NCBI GenBank assembly: GCA_028281105.1
Contig: JANQKQ010000040.1
Coordinates: forward strand, 102,949-166,948
Direction: 5' to 3'
Length of the DNA: 64,000 nt
DNA from: Rhizobiaceae bacterium
GTDB lineage: Bacteria; Pseudomonadota; Alphaproteobacteria; Rhizobiales; Rhizobiaceae
Shown here one piece after another: positions 7,749-16,807 of the stretch. The notes under the pieces are model-generated. The model was not told the origin of the DNA. It did not search any database and worked only from the letters and a program-made list of their open reading frames with translations. A program made the translations under genes and the position numbers. Each line of letters opens with the position of its first letter. Positions within the stretch are counted from its first letter, which is position 1.

Positions 7749-9083
7749 ATGGAACAGATTGGCACGGATCGGCTGCCGGCCGACGGCGCCGCCTCGGATG
7801 GCAACCATCACGGCGTGTTTGCCGGAACAGCGGGACTGGCGCCCGCCGGGACGCAGGATGCGGCAATCGGCGAGGGTTCCGCCAAGCGCCGCGCACGGGG
7901 CGGGCGTCGGCGAACGGCGCGAAAACCGGCGGCGGCTAAGCGGGCGACGGCCAAACCGGCGACGGGCAAGCGGCCGGGCGATCAGCCGCTGCGGGCCGGC
8001 AACTTTGCCGATGCTCAGGTGTCGGAGCATCGCCGCCGCGGGCGCGCGGCCGGGCTCAACCCGTCCGGCCGGTTCGAGCCGGTCAGCCGCCACGTCTTCG
8101 ACGACGGCTGGCAGACGCTGGACGAGCTGCCCCCCTTCAAGACCCAGGTACAGACCGAGGCCGCGCGCACGATCATCACCAAGAACCTGTCGCCGGATTT
8201 GAACTTCGACCGCTCGATCAACCCCTATCGCGGCTGCGAGCACGGCTGCATCTACTGCTTCGCCCGGCCGACCCACGCTCACATGGGCTTGTCGGCGGGG
8301 CTCGATTTCGAGGCGCGGCTGTTCGCCAAGCCCAACGCGGCGGCCCTGCTGCGCCGCGAGCTGTCGGCGCCGCGCTACCGGCCCAAGGCGATCGCCATGG
8401 GCACCAACACCGATCCTTACCAGCCGGTCGAGCGCGAATGGCGCATCACCCGGCAGATTCTCGAAGTGCTCGACGAGACCAATCACCCGGTCGGCATCGT
8501 CACCAAGTCTGCGCTGATCACCCGCGATATCGATATCCTTTCGCGCATGGCCGAGCGCGGTCTGGTCAAGGTGGCCCTGTCGGTCACATCGCTCGACCGG
8601 CGCCTGTCGCGCGCCATGGAGCCGCGCGCGGCGACGCCCGGGCTTCGATTGAAGGCCATGCACCAGTTGAGCGAGGCCGGCGTTCCCGTTTCGGTGATGG
8701 TCGCGCCGGTCATTCCCGCGCTCAACGATCACGAAGTCGAGCGCATCCTCGATTCCGCCCGCGCGGCCGGCGCGCGCGAGGCCGGCTTCATCCTGCTGCG
8801 CCTGCCTCTGGAGGTCAGTCCTTTGTTCCGCAACTGGCTGATCAACACCTATCCCGACAAGTACCGCCATGTGATGAACCTCATCCGCTCCGCGCGCGGC
8901 GGCAAGGATTACGATTCGGGCTTCGGTAAGCGCATGCGCGGTTCGGGTCCGTATGCCTGGCAGATCGGGCGGCGCTTCGAGATCGCCTGCAAGCGCCTGG
9001 GGCTCAATGAACGCCGCATGCCGCTCGATGTGGGCGGGTTCGAGCCGCCCGGGGCGGACGAGCGGCAGTTGGCCTTGTTTTAG
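7749..9083 (+). CDS. PA0069/SplB-like radical SAM protein
   Basis: This is a radical SAM enzyme of the group annotated as PA0069 family and related to spore photoproduct lyase (SplB). The cluster ligands are C163, C167 and C170 in CEHGCIYC, preceded by NPYRGC, and the downstream TNTDPYQPVE and LSVTSLD stretches are typical. The real substrate is unknown. The 444-residue length exceeds the usual roughly 350 because of an N-terminal region of about 90 residues. That region has low complexity, with a strongly basic Ala/Lys/Arg run at about 45-75 that could bind nucleic acid. The ATG at 7749 is the only start in frame, since an in-frame TGA lies 21 bases upstream. A LexA-type box upstream hints at SOS control. 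rnhB follows on the same strand. Confidence 0.88.
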   Translation: MEQIGTDRLPADGAASDGNHHGVFAGTAGLAPAGTQDAAIGEGSAKRRARGGRRRTARKPAAAKRATAKPATGKRPGDQPLRAGNFADAQVSEHRRRGRAAGLNPSGRFEPVSRHVFDDGWQTLDELPPFKTQVQTEAARTIITKNLSPDLNFDRSINPYRGCEHGCIYCFARPTHAHMGLSAGLDFEARLFAKPNAAALLRRELSAPRYRPKAIAMGTNTDPYQPVEREWRITRQILEVLDETNHPVGIVTKSALITRDIDILSRMAERGLVKVALSVTSLDRRLSRAMEPRAATPGLRLKAMHQLSEAGVPVSVMVAPVIPALNDHEVERILDSARAAGAREAGFILLRLPLEVSPLFRNWLINTYPDKYRHVMNLIRSARGGKDYDSGFGKRMRGSGPYAWQIGRRFEIACKRLGLNERRMPLDVGGFEPPGADERQLALF

Positions 9084-9104
9084 AGTTCTTGATCGGGTCC
9101 CCCG

Positions 9105-9178
9105 CCCGGACGGTCCGTTGGTCCGGCGGCGGCGCGGTGTCGTGTCGGGCACCGCACCGCCGCAAACAACCGTCCGGG
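9105..9178 (+). promoter_or_regulatory. Long-range hairpin between the radical SAM gene and rnhB
   Basis: CCCGGACGGT at 9105-9114 is the exact inverse of ACCGTCCGGG at 9169-9178. Inside, 9128-9139 pairs with 9150-9161 with a single mismatch. The structure follows the radical SAM stop codon by about 20 bases and has no T-run, so it is not a standard intrinsic terminator. It may protect the 3' end of that mRNA or form part of the rnhB leader. Confidence 0.55.
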
Positions 9179-9182
9179 GCTT

Positions 9183-9246
9183 GCGGAGAATCGGTGCACG
9201 GGCGAATTTCGCCGCATCATGCGTTCGCCCGACACCGATTCTCCGC
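9183..9246 (+). promoter_or_regulatory. Hairpin spanning the rnhB start codon
   Basis: A perfect 14-bp inverted repeat (GCGGAGAATCGGTG at 9183-9196 with its complement at 9233-9246) encloses a second perfect 8-bp stem (9199-9206 with 9224-9231). The 17-base loop, 9207-9223, contains the ATG of rnhB at 9219-9221. Each outer arm also carries a GANTC site, the target of the alphaproteobacterial methylase CcrM. This could control rnhB translation, or be a DNA-level site. The pairing is directly visible; its role is inferred. Confidence 0.6.
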
Positions 9247-9890
9247 CTCTTTCCAAGGCCCCCCGGGGCAAGCGCCACGATGGATCGGCCGGCCCGGACC
9301 TGGCCCATGAACGGCTCATGTTGGAACAGGGCTGGCGCACGGTCGCCGGCATCGACGAGGCGGGCAGGGGCCCGCTGGCCGGTCCCGTCGTCGCGGCTGC
9401 GGTGATCCTCGATGCCAACTCGGTTCCCGATGGGCTCGACGATTCCAAACGGCTCGATGCGGGCCGCCGCGAGGCGCTATTCGCGCACATTATCACAACC
9501 GCTGAAGTGGCGATCGCTTCCGTACCGGCCGAGGTTATCGACCGCATCAACATCCGCCAGGCGGCGCTCGCCGCCATGGTCCATGCCGCGCGCGCGCTGC
9601 CGGTGGCAGACGCCTACCTGCTGATCGACGGCCGCGACGTGCCGCCGCCGCTGGGCGGTCGCGCTGCCGCGCTGATCAAGGGCGACCGCAGGAGCGCCTC
9701 GATCGCGGCCGCCTCGATCGTCGCCAAGGTGACCCGCGATGCAATGATGGCGCAGGCCGCCTCCCATTTCCCCGGCTACGGTTTCGAGCGCCACAAGGGC
9801 TACGGCACGCCCGCCCACCTCGAAGCGCTGCGGAAGCTGGGCCCTTGCCCGCTACACCGCCACAGCTTTGCGCCGCTGCGGAAGGGTTGA
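9219..9890 (+). CDS. rnhB: Ribonuclease HII
   Basis: RNase HII cuts RNA in RNA-DNA hybrids and starts removal of misincorporated ribonucleotides. The signature AGIDEAGRGPLAGPVVAAAV supplies the acidic pair D46/E47. A further acidic residue is D137 in LLIDGR, and the KGDRRSASIAAASIVAKVTRD segment supplies the rest of the active site (one residue more is written than is needed only for recognition of the block, which is conserved throughout the family). The product is 223 residues. The ATG at 9219 lies in a hairpin loop and has no clear ribosome site. An alternative ATG at 9318 would still leave nine residues before the conserved core. It converges on the atp operon. Confidence 0.93.
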   Translation: MRSPDTDSPPLSKAPRGKRHDGSAGPDLAHERLMLEQGWRTVAGIDEAGRGPLAGPVVAAAVILDANSVPDGLDDSKRLDAGRREALFAHIITTAEVAIASVPAEVIDRINIRQAALAAMVHAARALPVADAYLLIDGRDVPPPLGGRAAALIKGDRRSASIAAASIVAKVTRDAMMAQAASHFPGYGFERHKGYGTPAHLEALRKLGPCPLHRHSFAPLRKG

Positions 9891-10386
9891 GCCACCGCCA
9901 ACAATCTCCCCCGCAAGAGAGGAGATTGCAGGTGCCCGCCTCCACCTCCTGCACCCGGCCGGCGCCACACCCGCTCCCGTCACGCCGGCGTAAGCCGAGG
10001 TCCGGGCACGCTCCCGCTCGTACCCCCACCCCTTCTTTATTACCCCCACCCCTAACCCCTCCCCACAAGGGAGAAGGGGACTTGGGCCGTGCCATCCCTA
10101 CACGTCGTCATCCTCGGGCTTGTCCCGAGGATCCAAGCACCCATCCGGTTCCGCAAACCAACGGCACCGGAGTTAGATCCTCGCCACAAGGGCGAGGATG
10201 ACGGCGGAGGGTGGGCGGAGGATGACGGCGGAGGGGTGGGAGGGATGATGCAGGTGGACTTCGGCAGGCGGATTGCCACACTTTCCTTCCCTCCCCCTTG
10301 CGGGGAGGGAATGAGGGTGGGGTACAAGAATGAAGATGACCGGCGATGCCGTTCGGTCGGCAGGCGCCCCGCGCACGCGGCGCGCC
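9891..10386. repeat. Repeat-filled convergent intergenic region
   Basis: This gap between the ends of rnhB and atpF holds mosaic repeats only. There is a family B fragment at about 9905-9930 and a decayed family A end at about 9970-10010. A clear family C element lies at 10107-10202 (GTCATCCTCGGG to GCGAGGATGAC). A CCCTCCCCCTTGCGGGGAGGG hairpin occurs near 10290, here quoted in full only because its 21 bases are one continuous stem and loop of which the outer base is not essential; it could stop transcription from the atp operon. No gene is supported. Confidence 0.7.
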
Positions 10387-10872
10387 CTAATTCAGCTTCG
10401 CCTTCACTTCCGCGATGCCGTCGGCGATCAGCTTGTCGGCCGTCTTGCCGGTGGCCTTGCCGGCCACGATCGCCTCTGCCGCTGCAACCGCCATGTCGAC
10501 GGCGCTCGCCTTGACGTCGGTCAGGGCCTGGGCCTCGGCCTGGGCGATCTTTTGCTCGGCCATGGCGGTGCGCCGGGCGACGAATTCCTCGGTCTTCTGC
10601 CGCGCCTCGGCGGCCAGAACTTCCGCCTCGCGCTGGGCGGCGGCGACGATGTCGCCGGCCTCTTTTTCCGCCTCGCGCCGCTTACGCTGATATTCGGCCA
10701 GCAGCTCCTGCGCCTCCTCGCGCAGCTTGCGCGCCTCGTCCAGCTCATTGCGGATGTTGTGCGAACGATCGTCGAGCGACTTGGTGATCAGCCCCGGCAC
10801 CTTCAGATAGACCAGGAGCCCCAGGAAGATGATCAGGCCGACCAGGGCCCAGAAGCTGGCGTCCAGTTCCAT
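10387..10872 (-). CDS. atpF: ATP synthase F0 subunit b
   Basis: This is a peripheral-stalk b subunit of the F0F1 ATP synthase. It has one N-terminal membrane helix (WALVGLIIFLGLLVYL) and then a long charged helix rich in Glu, Lys, Arg and Ala that forms the stator coiled coil. At 161 residues it has the normal length for the alphaproteobacterial protein. It lies three bases after b' and is the last gene of the F0 operon; the F1 genes are not in this window, as is common in this order. Confidence 0.96.
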   Translation of the reverse strand: MELDASFWALVGLIIFLGLLVYLKVPGLITKSLDDRSHNIRNELDEARKLREEAQELLAEYQRKRREAEKEAGDIVAAAQREAEVLAAEARQKTEEFVARRTAMAEQKIAQAEAQALTDVKASAVDMAVAAAEAIVAGKATGKTADKLIADGIAEVKAKLN

Positions 10873-10875
10873 CGC

Positions 10876-11436
10876 TTATGCCTTTCTCGCGCCCGCATCG
10901 GCGACCGCGCGGGTGACTTCGGCCTTGCTGATGCGCCCGCCGAGCAGTTCGCCGACGATTGCGGTGGCCGTGTCGGAAGCGATCTCGCCCACCTGCGCCA
11001 TGGCCTGCGCCTTGATGTCGGCGATGCGCTTTTCGGCTTCTTCCAGCCGTCCGGCCAGTTCCGCTTCGGTCTTCTCGCGTTCGGCGTCCGCTTCGCGCTT
11101 GGCTTGCTCGCGCGCTTCCTGGCCGATCTTGTGCGCGTTGGCGCTGGCCTGCGCCAGCTCATGCTCATAGGCGGCGATCGCGGCGTCGGATTCCTCCTTC
11201 AGCCGCTGCGCCTCCGACAGGTCCTGGGAGATCCGGTCGCGCCGCACCTCTAAGATCGCGCCTATGCGCGGCAGGATCACCCGGCTCGTCAGCAGGTAGA
11301 ACAGCCCGAAACTGATCGCCAGCCATAGCAGCTGCGAGGCGAACGTGGTCGGATCGAACGGCGGGAATACGTCGGCGCCGCCGGCGCCATGGCCGGCATC
11401 GGTTTCGGATGCGGCCCAGGCCCTGCTGAAGATCAT
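10876..11436 (-). CDS. ATP synthase F0 subunit b'
   Basis: This is the second peripheral-stalk subunit (b'), which pairs with b in alphaproteobacteria and photosynthetic bacteria instead of a b homodimer. It has an N-terminal leader of about 30 residues with Gly and Ala, a membrane helix ([20 protein letters not shown]) and a long amphipathic stator helix. I place the start at the ATG at 11436 because GAGGA lies seven bases before it; an ATG at 11460 is in frame but lacks this. The product is 186 residues. Confidence 0.94.
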   Translation of the reverse strand: MIFSRAWAASETDAGHGAGGADVFPPFDPTTFASQLLWLAISFGLFYLLTSRVILPRIGAILEVRRDRISQDLSEAQRLKEESDAAIAAYEHELAQASANAHKIGQEAREQAKREADAEREKTEAELAGRLEEAEKRIADIKAQAMAQVGEIASDTATAIVGELLGGRISKAEVTRAVADAGARKA

Positions 11437-11505
11437 CGCTGTTTCCTCATGCGCATGCACGGAGCGCGAAGGTTGTCCGCGCCCCTGCTTGGTTCCGCTT
11501 GCGGC

Positions 11506-11733
11506 CTAGACCGCGAACAGCAGCAGCAGCGCGATCAGCAGGGCGAAGATGCCCAGCGCCTCGGTAACGGCGAAGCCGAAGATCAGCCGGCCGAACTGGC
11601 CGTCGGCGGCCGACGGGTTGCGCAGCGCGCCGGACAGGAATTGGCCGAACAGGCTGCCCACCCCGATGCCGGCGGCTCCGGTGCCGATCGCGGCGAGGCC
11701 GGCGCCAATGAGTCTTGCTGCTTCCGGTTCCAT
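11506..11733 (-). CDS. atpE: ATP synthase F0 subunit c
   Basis: This is the proton-carrying c-ring subunit, 75 residues long with two membrane helices joined by the polar loop RNPSAADGQ. The ion-binding carboxylate is E58 in [10 protein letters not shown] of the second helix. The first helix carries the small-residue pattern [17 protein letters not shown] needed for ring packing. The absence of the Na+-binding polar set suggests a proton-driven ring. It lies between atpB and the b' gene. Confidence 0.97.
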   Translation of the reverse strand: MEPEAARLIGAGLAAIGTGAAGIGVGSLFGQFLSGALRNPSAADGQFGRLIFGFAVTEALGIFALLIALLLLFAV

Positions 11734-11819
11734 GTGATTGCTCCTTTTGAAAGTCCCGAAATGGTTGGAAGGTTTGAAGGCCGACGCGGGTTGCGCCGCT
11801 TTATCTCTCGCCGCGCCGC

Positions 11820-12572
11820 TCAGTGCCCGCCCGGGTGCAGCGCGTCGTTGATGTACATGCAGGTGAGCATGGCGAAAACATAGGCCTGCAGGAAAGACAC
11901 CAGAAATTCCAGCGCGGTCAGCGCGATGGTCATGACCAAAGGCAGGATCGAGCCGGCGATGCCCACCGCGCCCATGGCGGAAAGCGACACGATGAAGCCG
12001 GCGAACACTTTCAGCGTGATGTGGCCGGCCAGCATGTTGGCGAACAGGCGCACCGAATGGCTGATCGGCCGGGTCAGGAACGAGATGACCTCGATCGCGA
12101 TGACCAGCGGCATCAGGAATCCCGGCACCCCGGACGGCACGAACAGCTTGAAGAAGCCGAACCCGTGGCGCAGCAGGCCGACGATCAGGACGGTGGCGAA
12201 CACCAACATCGCGAGCGCCGCGGTGACGATGATGTGGCTGGTCACCGTGAAGAAGTACGGGAACATGCCGAACAGGTTGGCGACCAGGATGAACACGAAC
12301 AGCGAGAACACCAGCGGGAAGAACCGCATCCCCTCCGAGCCGGCCGCATCGCGCAGCATGTTGGCGGTGAACTCGTAGCAGATCTCCGAGACCGACTGCA
12401 GCCGGCCGGGCACCATGCCGCGCCCCGAGGTGGTCGCGATCAGGAAGGCCGACGAGACCGCCACCGTCGCCACCATGAACAGCGAGGAATTGGTGAACGA
12501 CAGATCGACGCCGTTGATGTCCAGCGGCACCAGTTTCGAAATGTGAAATTGGTGAATGGGATCGTTGGCCAC
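11820..12572 (-). CDS. atpB: ATP synthase F0 subunit a
   Basis: This is the stator subunit a, which forms the two proton half-channels against the c-ring. The conserved arginine is in [14 protein letters not shown], and the last helix ends [18 protein letters not shown] chose the GTG at 12572 ([11 protein letters not shown]), which has GGGGAG about six bases upstream and matches rhizobial starts. A longer frame from 12662 would overlap atpI and is not conserved. It has 250 residues. Confidence 0.96.
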   Translation of the reverse strand: MANDPIHQFHISKLVPLDINGVDLSFTNSSLFMVATVAVSSAFLIATTSGRGMVPGRLQSVSEICYEFTANMLRDAAGSEGMRFFPLVFSLFVFILVANLFGMFPYFFTVTSHIIVTAALAMLVFATVLIVGLLRHGFGFFKLFVPSGVPGFLMPLVIAIEVISFLTRPISHSVRLFANMLAGHITLKVFAGFIVSLSAMGAVGIAGSILPLVMTIALTALEFLVSFLQAYVFAMLTCMYINDALHPGGH

Positions 12573-12591
12573 CGCCGCTCCCCGTTTGTCG

Positions 12592-13023
12592 TTATTGCCG
12601 TTTGCTGGGCATGTTCTTAGCCGAATTGTCGGCATTGTCCATGCTGTTTTTGTGCGGCGCAATGGCCGAATTGTCGCTGCCTTCGTTCCACTGCGCGCGC
12701 GGGTCGGCGATCACGCCTGCCGAACGCATCACGCTCATCACGCCGGCGGCGAAACCCAGCAGCAGAAAGAAGATCATCCCCCACGGAGCGATGCCCGCCA
12801 CCCGGTCGATCAGCCAGCCGATGAAGGCGCCGACCAGGATCGAGACGATGAATTCGGTTGACAGTCGCATCGCCTGGGCGAACCCGGCATTGTCCGGCCT
12901 CGGCCGGTCTTCCTCGACGCGGGTCTTCTGCTCGTCGCGCAGGCGCTCGTCCAGGGATTTCAGACGCTCGGCGAGCTTCTTGTCGCCGGCTTCGTTCCTG
13001 TGGGTCCCGTTTCGCTGGGGCAA
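12592..13023 (-). CDS. atpI: ATP synthase assembly protein AtpI
   Basis: AtpI is a small membrane protein encoded first in the F0 operon and thought to help assemble the c-ring or supply Mg2+. This product has about 143 residues: a charged N-terminal half, then two membrane helices ([17 protein letters not shown] and [18 protein letters not shown]) and a polar Asn-rich tail. The start is a TTG at 13023; no better start is present before the hydrophobic part. It lies 19 bases before atpB. Confidence 0.88.
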   Translation of the reverse strand: MPQRNGTHRNEAGDKKLAERLKSLDERLRDEQKTRVEEDRPRPDNAGFAQAMRLSTEFIVSILVGAFIGWLIDRVAGIAPWGMIFFLLLGFAAGVMSVMRSAGVIADPRAQWNEGSDNSAIAPHKNSMDNADNSAKNMPSKRQ

Positions 13024-13152
13024 TGGTCTTTTCCGATTCCGCTGCCAACAAAAACCGGCCGCACCATAGAGGGTATCACGGCCTATTGGGAGCAGTTTGA
13101 TGATCGGATGTAGGCGGGAAACGCAGGTCCGCCGTCGCGCGCAGCGCCCCGC

Positions 13153-14415
13153 TCAGCTCCAGCCGCCGCCCAGCGTGCGGTAGAAGATGTGCAGGCCGAT
13201 GCGGCCGACCCGTTTCATCGAGCGGGCCCAGCGCGGGCGTACATAGGTCGCGTGATAGTGGGTGGACGAGCCGACATCGGTCAGCCAGATGCGCCCGGCA
13301 GTGGTCTCGGCCGCCACATGCTCGGCCAGTTCCCAGAGCCGGCGATTGTTCACCCGGTCGCGGATGCGGTCGCAGGCGAACGAGAACTGACAGCGGTTGC
13401 GCCAGTTCTTGTTCTGGTAGACCACGCCGCAGATCGTGTTCGGGTAGGCGGGGTTGCGCACCCGGTTGAGCACCACCTGGGCCACCGCCGCCTGGCCGCG
13501 CACCGGCTCGCCGCGCGCTTCGAAATAGATGGCGGCGGCAAGACAGCGCTGCTGGGCGTCGGAGAAGGAGTTCTTCGGCAGCGGATCGTCGGCCCACGAA
13601 TGATCGTGCCGGCCCAGCCGCGGGATGATCGAGATCGGCTCGTTGTCGCCCAGCACCGCGGCGAACGGCGAGCGCGCGACCGCCGGAGCGGGCGAATAGG
13701 CGAGCACCGATTTTTCCGATTCACGCACCAGGCTCGCCACCATCACCGGCAGGTCGGGATCGATGGCCAGTTCCCCGGCGCCGCTGGCGTGGAACGAGGA
13801 GGCAATCCGCATGGCTTCCTCCGCCGGCCTGGGCTCGACGAACGCCATTTCGAACTTGCCCGTCCCCACCGGCGTATCGAGAAAGCTGCTGCGCTTGACC
13901 ACCGAACCGGCGGAGAAATGCGGCGGCGGACGCTGGACGGTGGCCGAAATCACGCGACCGCCCTTCAAGGAACGGTTGACGGTCTGCGGACGCTTGGCCG
14001 TATCGATGCCGACCGCGACCCGCTCGACGCCGACCCGGTCGCCCTTGACCACCGAAAGCCGCGCGTCGCGGCCGGCCGCGGCCACCGAGCCGGTCTTGAT
14101 ATTGTCCACGCCGGGCAGGGCGGCGATTACGGTCTCGCCGGGGCCGGCGGGGGCGTGCGCCATCCAGCGCGCGTTGCCGTCGGCGAAGGTCGCCACGTCC
14201 TGATGCGCGGTCACCGGTGCGGAAATCCAGATCATCGCCATGGCGGCGGCGGAAATCTTGCCGAAGCCCGCCGCCTTGCGCCGGTCGATTGCGCGCACAT
14301 GCGATGCGATCGCTCGGGCGCCCGCGCCGAAAACCGGCGCCAAGAATGCAAACAGCTGCCGAAAGCGCGAATTACGCAATACTCTTCTCCGCACGGTTGT
14401 TGGCCAACGGGTCAT
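13153..14415 (-). CDS. SleB-type cell wall hydrolase
   Basis: This is a peptidoglycan-acting enzyme with a C-terminal SleB/CwlJ-type hydrolase domain (about residues 290-420). The domain includes AAAIYFEARGEPVRGQAAVA, whose Glu is the likely catalytic residue, then CGVVYQ and THYHATYV. The family acts as a lytic transglycosylase or amidase on spore or vegetative cell walls. The N-terminus is basic, followed by a hydrophobic export segment near residues 55-70. The middle 200 residues are a low-conservation linker. Starts are uncertain: ATG at 14415 or GTG at 14433. It is a single gene downstream of der. Confidence 0.86.
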   Translation of the reverse strand: MTRWPTTVRRRVLRNSRFRQLFAFLAPVFGAGARAIASHVRAIDRRKAAGFGKISAAAMAMIWISAPVTAHQDVATFADGNARWMAHAPAGPGETVIAALPGVDNIKTGSVAAAGRDARLSVVKGDRVGVERVAVGIDTAKRPQTVNRSLKGGRVISATVQRPPPHFSAGSVVKRSSFLDTPVGTGKFEMAFVEPRPAEEAMRIASSFHASGAGELAIDPDLPVMVASLVRESEKSVLAYSPAPAVARSPFAAVLGDNEPISIIPRLGRHDHSWADDPLPKNSFSDAQQRCLAAAIYFEARGEPVRGQAAVAQVVLNRVRNPAYPNTICGVVYQNKNWRNRCQFSFACDRIRDRVNNRRLWELAEHVAAETTAGRIWLTDVGSSTHYHATYVRPRWARSMKRVGRIGLHIFYRTLGGGWS

Positions 14416-14608
14416 CGCGAGACGAAGCCGCACGTTAGGTCGTTAACCTTGATAGAGCGTTAAGGCCGAAGCCCCGCGCCCTGCGAGGTTGGAGATGCAT
14501 CAATTCCCACCTGTCCCGTTCACCAATTGCAAACGCTGTTTGCACGGCAAATCGGGCGACAAACGGTCACCAAGCCGGCTTTTATGCGCTAACCGGTAAC
14601 ATAGTGAA

Positions 14609-16003
14609 TCAAGTGTTACGGCGCCTGCCCGCATAAGGGTTGGCGCCCTTGCGCAGGTGCAGGCGCAGCGGTGTGGCGTCGAGGTCGAATTCCTCGCGCA
14701 GCGAATTCATCATGTAACGCGTGTAAGACGTCGGCAGCGCCTCGGGCCGCGAACAGGCGACGACGAAGGTCGGCGGCCGGGTCTTGGCCTGGGTGGCGTA
14801 TTTGAACCGGATGCGCCGGCCCGCCACCGCCGGCGGCGGATGGCGGGTCTGGACGATCTCCAGCCACCGGTTGAGCCGGGCGGTGGGCACACGCCGGTTC
14901 CAGGCGTCGTGAACCTGGATCACCGCCGTCATCAGTCGGTCCAGGCCGAACCCGTCCTTACCCGAGATCGGCACCAGCTTCAGACCCTTGATCTGCGGCA
15001 GCAGCCGATCGGCCTTCTCGCGCAGTTCCTCCATTGTGCCGGCGCGGTCGGTAATCAGGTCCCATTTGTTGAGCGCGATGACCGGGGCGCGGCCCTCGCG
15101 GATCACCAGATCGGCGATCTGCAGGTCCTGCTTCTCGAACGGCGCGGTGGCGTCGAAGACGACGATCACCACCTCGGCGAACCGTACCGCGCGCAGCCCG
15201 TCAGAGACCGACAGTTTCTCCAGCTTTTCGCGCACCCGGGCCTTGCGGCGCATGCCGGCGGTGTCGAACAGGCGGATGGTGCGGCCTTCCCATTGCCAGT
15301 CCACCGCGATCGAATCGCGGGTGATCCCGGCCTCCGGCCCGGTGAGCAGGCGCTCGTCGCCGACCATGCGGTTGATCAGCGTCGACTTGCCCACATTGGG
15401 CCGCCCCACGATGGCGATCTTCAGCGGCCGGTCCGGGTCCGTTTCGTAAGGGTCGTCCTCGGTATCTTGCGGGAAGTCCGCCTCGGTCTCTTCCGGTTCC
15501 ACGGCCATTGCGCCAGACGCCTCGACCAGCGCCTCGTACAAATCCGCCGTTCCCTGCCCGTGTTCGGCGGAGATCGGCACCGGCTCGCCGAAGCCGAGTT
15601 GATAGGCTTCGTAGGTGCCCGCGCCGTCGCGGTCGCGCTCGGCCTTGTTGGCCACCGCGATGACCGGCTTGCCGGACTTGCGCAGCAGGGTCGCGAACGC
15701 ATGATCGTCGGGCACGATGCCGGCGAGCGCGTCTACGAGGAACAGGATCACATCGGCCTGGGCGATCGCCGCTTCCGTCTGCGCCTGCATGCGCCCGGCC
15801 AGCGTCTGCGGCCCGGCCTCGTCGAAGCCGGCGGTGTCGACTACCTGGAAGTGCAGATCACCGATCGAGGCGTCCGCCAGCCGCCGGTCGCGGGTCACCC
15901 CGGCGGTGTCGTCGACCAGCGCCAGCTTACGCCCGACCAGGCGGTTGAACAGGGTGGACTTGCCCACATTGGGCCGCCCGACGATGGCCACGGTAAAGCT
16001 CAT
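14609..16003 (-). CDS. der: GTPase Der (EngA), ribosome biogenesis
   Basis: Der is an essential GTPase with two tandem G domains that helps mature the 50S ribosomal subunit. The first G domain begins [16 protein letters not shown] at residue 8 with NKAE as its G4 motif. The second repeats [16 protein letters not shown] near residue 200 with NKWD. The end is a KH-like domain rich in basic residues. The 464-residue length fits, and an acidic linker of about 25 residues joins the G domains. It lies 32 bases after the YfgM-like gene and is likely in one transcript with it. Confidence 0.97.
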   Translation of the reverse strand: MSFTVAIVGRPNVGKSTLFNRLVGRKLALVDDTAGVTRDRRLADASIGDLHFQVVDTAGFDEAGPQTLAGRMQAQTEAAIAQADVILFLVDALAGIVPDDHAFATLLRKSGKPVIAVANKAERDRDGAGTYEAYQLGFGEPVPISAEHGQGTADLYEALVEASGAMAVEPEETEADFPQDTEDDPYETDPDRPLKIAIVGRPNVGKSTLINRMVGDERLLTGPEAGITRDSIAVDWQWEGRTIRLFDTAGMRRKARVREKLEKLSVSDGLRAVRFAEVVIVVFDATAPFEKQDLQIADLVIREGRAPVIALNKWDLITDRAGTMEELREKADRLLPQIKGLKLVPISGKDGFGLDRLMTAVIQVHDAWNRRVPTARLNRWLEIVQTRHPPPAVAGRRIRFKYATQAKTRPPTFVVACSRPEALPTSYTRYMMNSLREEFDLDATPLRLHLRKGANPYAGRRRNT

Positions 16004-16035
16004 GGTTCATACCCGTAGCGGCGGGTCGGCTGGAC

Positions 16036-16716
16036 TTACCGCTCGCCGACAGCCGGCTCGACGCCCTGGCCCGCGAGAAGGTTCAGCATGATCTCGACCC
16101 GGCTGCGCATGTTCGCACTGGCGCCCTCGTCATCGGCGATCGCCTGAAACCACCGCAGCGCGCCTTCATGGTCGCCGTTCTTCCACGCCACCAGCCCCAG
16201 CCCCTCGCGCGCGGTAAGGCGGAACGGCTGCCCCGGCCCCGCCATCGGCTCCAGCCGGTCAATGGCATCGGCCGCGTCGGCGTGGTCGACCGCCAGAAGC
16301 CCGGCGCGCAGCGCGGCGATGTCGCGCAGTGTGCCGTCCACGGAGGTGTCGGCGGCGATCGCATCATAGGCGGCAATCGCCTCACCCGCGTCGCCGGCCG
16401 ACGCGATCTCGGCGGCGATGCGCAGACGGGCGAGCGCGGGATACTGGCCGGAACCACCATCCGCCAGGCCCTCCAGCGTTGCGATGGCTTCATCGTGCCG
16501 CCCCTCGGCGGATTGATCGATCGCCGCCAGGAACGCATCGCCCGAACCGGCCGCCTGGCTCTTGGAATAGAACTGCCATCCGCGATAGCCGGCCGTGGCC
16601 AGCACGATGGCGACCGCTGCCGCGATCAGCAATCTGCCATAGCGGTCCCACAGCGCGCGCAGCTGGTCCTGGCGCATCTCGTCGTCTACTTCGCGAATGA
16701 AACTATCGTCGGACAT
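16036..16716 (-). CDS. YfgM-like TPR membrane protein
   Basis: This is a 226-residue bitopic membrane protein. It has a cytoplasmic head of about 28 residues, a membrane helix (LLIAAAVAIVLATAGYRGW) and a periplasmic tetratricopeptide-like region rich in Ala (YPALARLRIAAE, VAWKNGDHEGALRWF). The layout and the position before der match the YfgM/DUF2133 type, which in enterobacteria attaches to the Sec translocon. The assignment rests on architecture and neighbourhood, with a repeat domain of weak sequence identity. Confidence 0.82.
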   Translation of the reverse strand: MSDDSFIREVDDEMRQDQLRALWDRYGRLLIAAAVAIVLATAGYRGWQFYSKSQAAGSGDAFLAAIDQSAEGRHDEAIATLEGLADGGSGQYPALARLRIAAEIASAGDAGEAIAAYDAIAADTSVDGTLRDIAALRAGLLAVDHADAADAIDRLEPMAGPGQPFRLTAREGLGLVAWKNGDHEGALRWFQAIADDEGASANMRSRVEIMLNLLAGQGVEPAVGER

Positions 16717-16807
16717 GCTGTAAGCGCCTGGGCATAATTCGCATTGGGGATGGGACGGGCGATGATCGTGGCCCGCGCCCGCCGCCTTTTAGCTGAAATC
16801 GGTTCGT

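Noticed and set aside
7602..9308. A 568-codon open frame on the minus strand opposite the radical SAM gene
   Set aside because: It is a shadow frame typical of high-GC DNA. The plus-strand frame has recognisable cluster motifs, while this one has low-complexity Arg/Gly/Ala content and no ribosome site or family.
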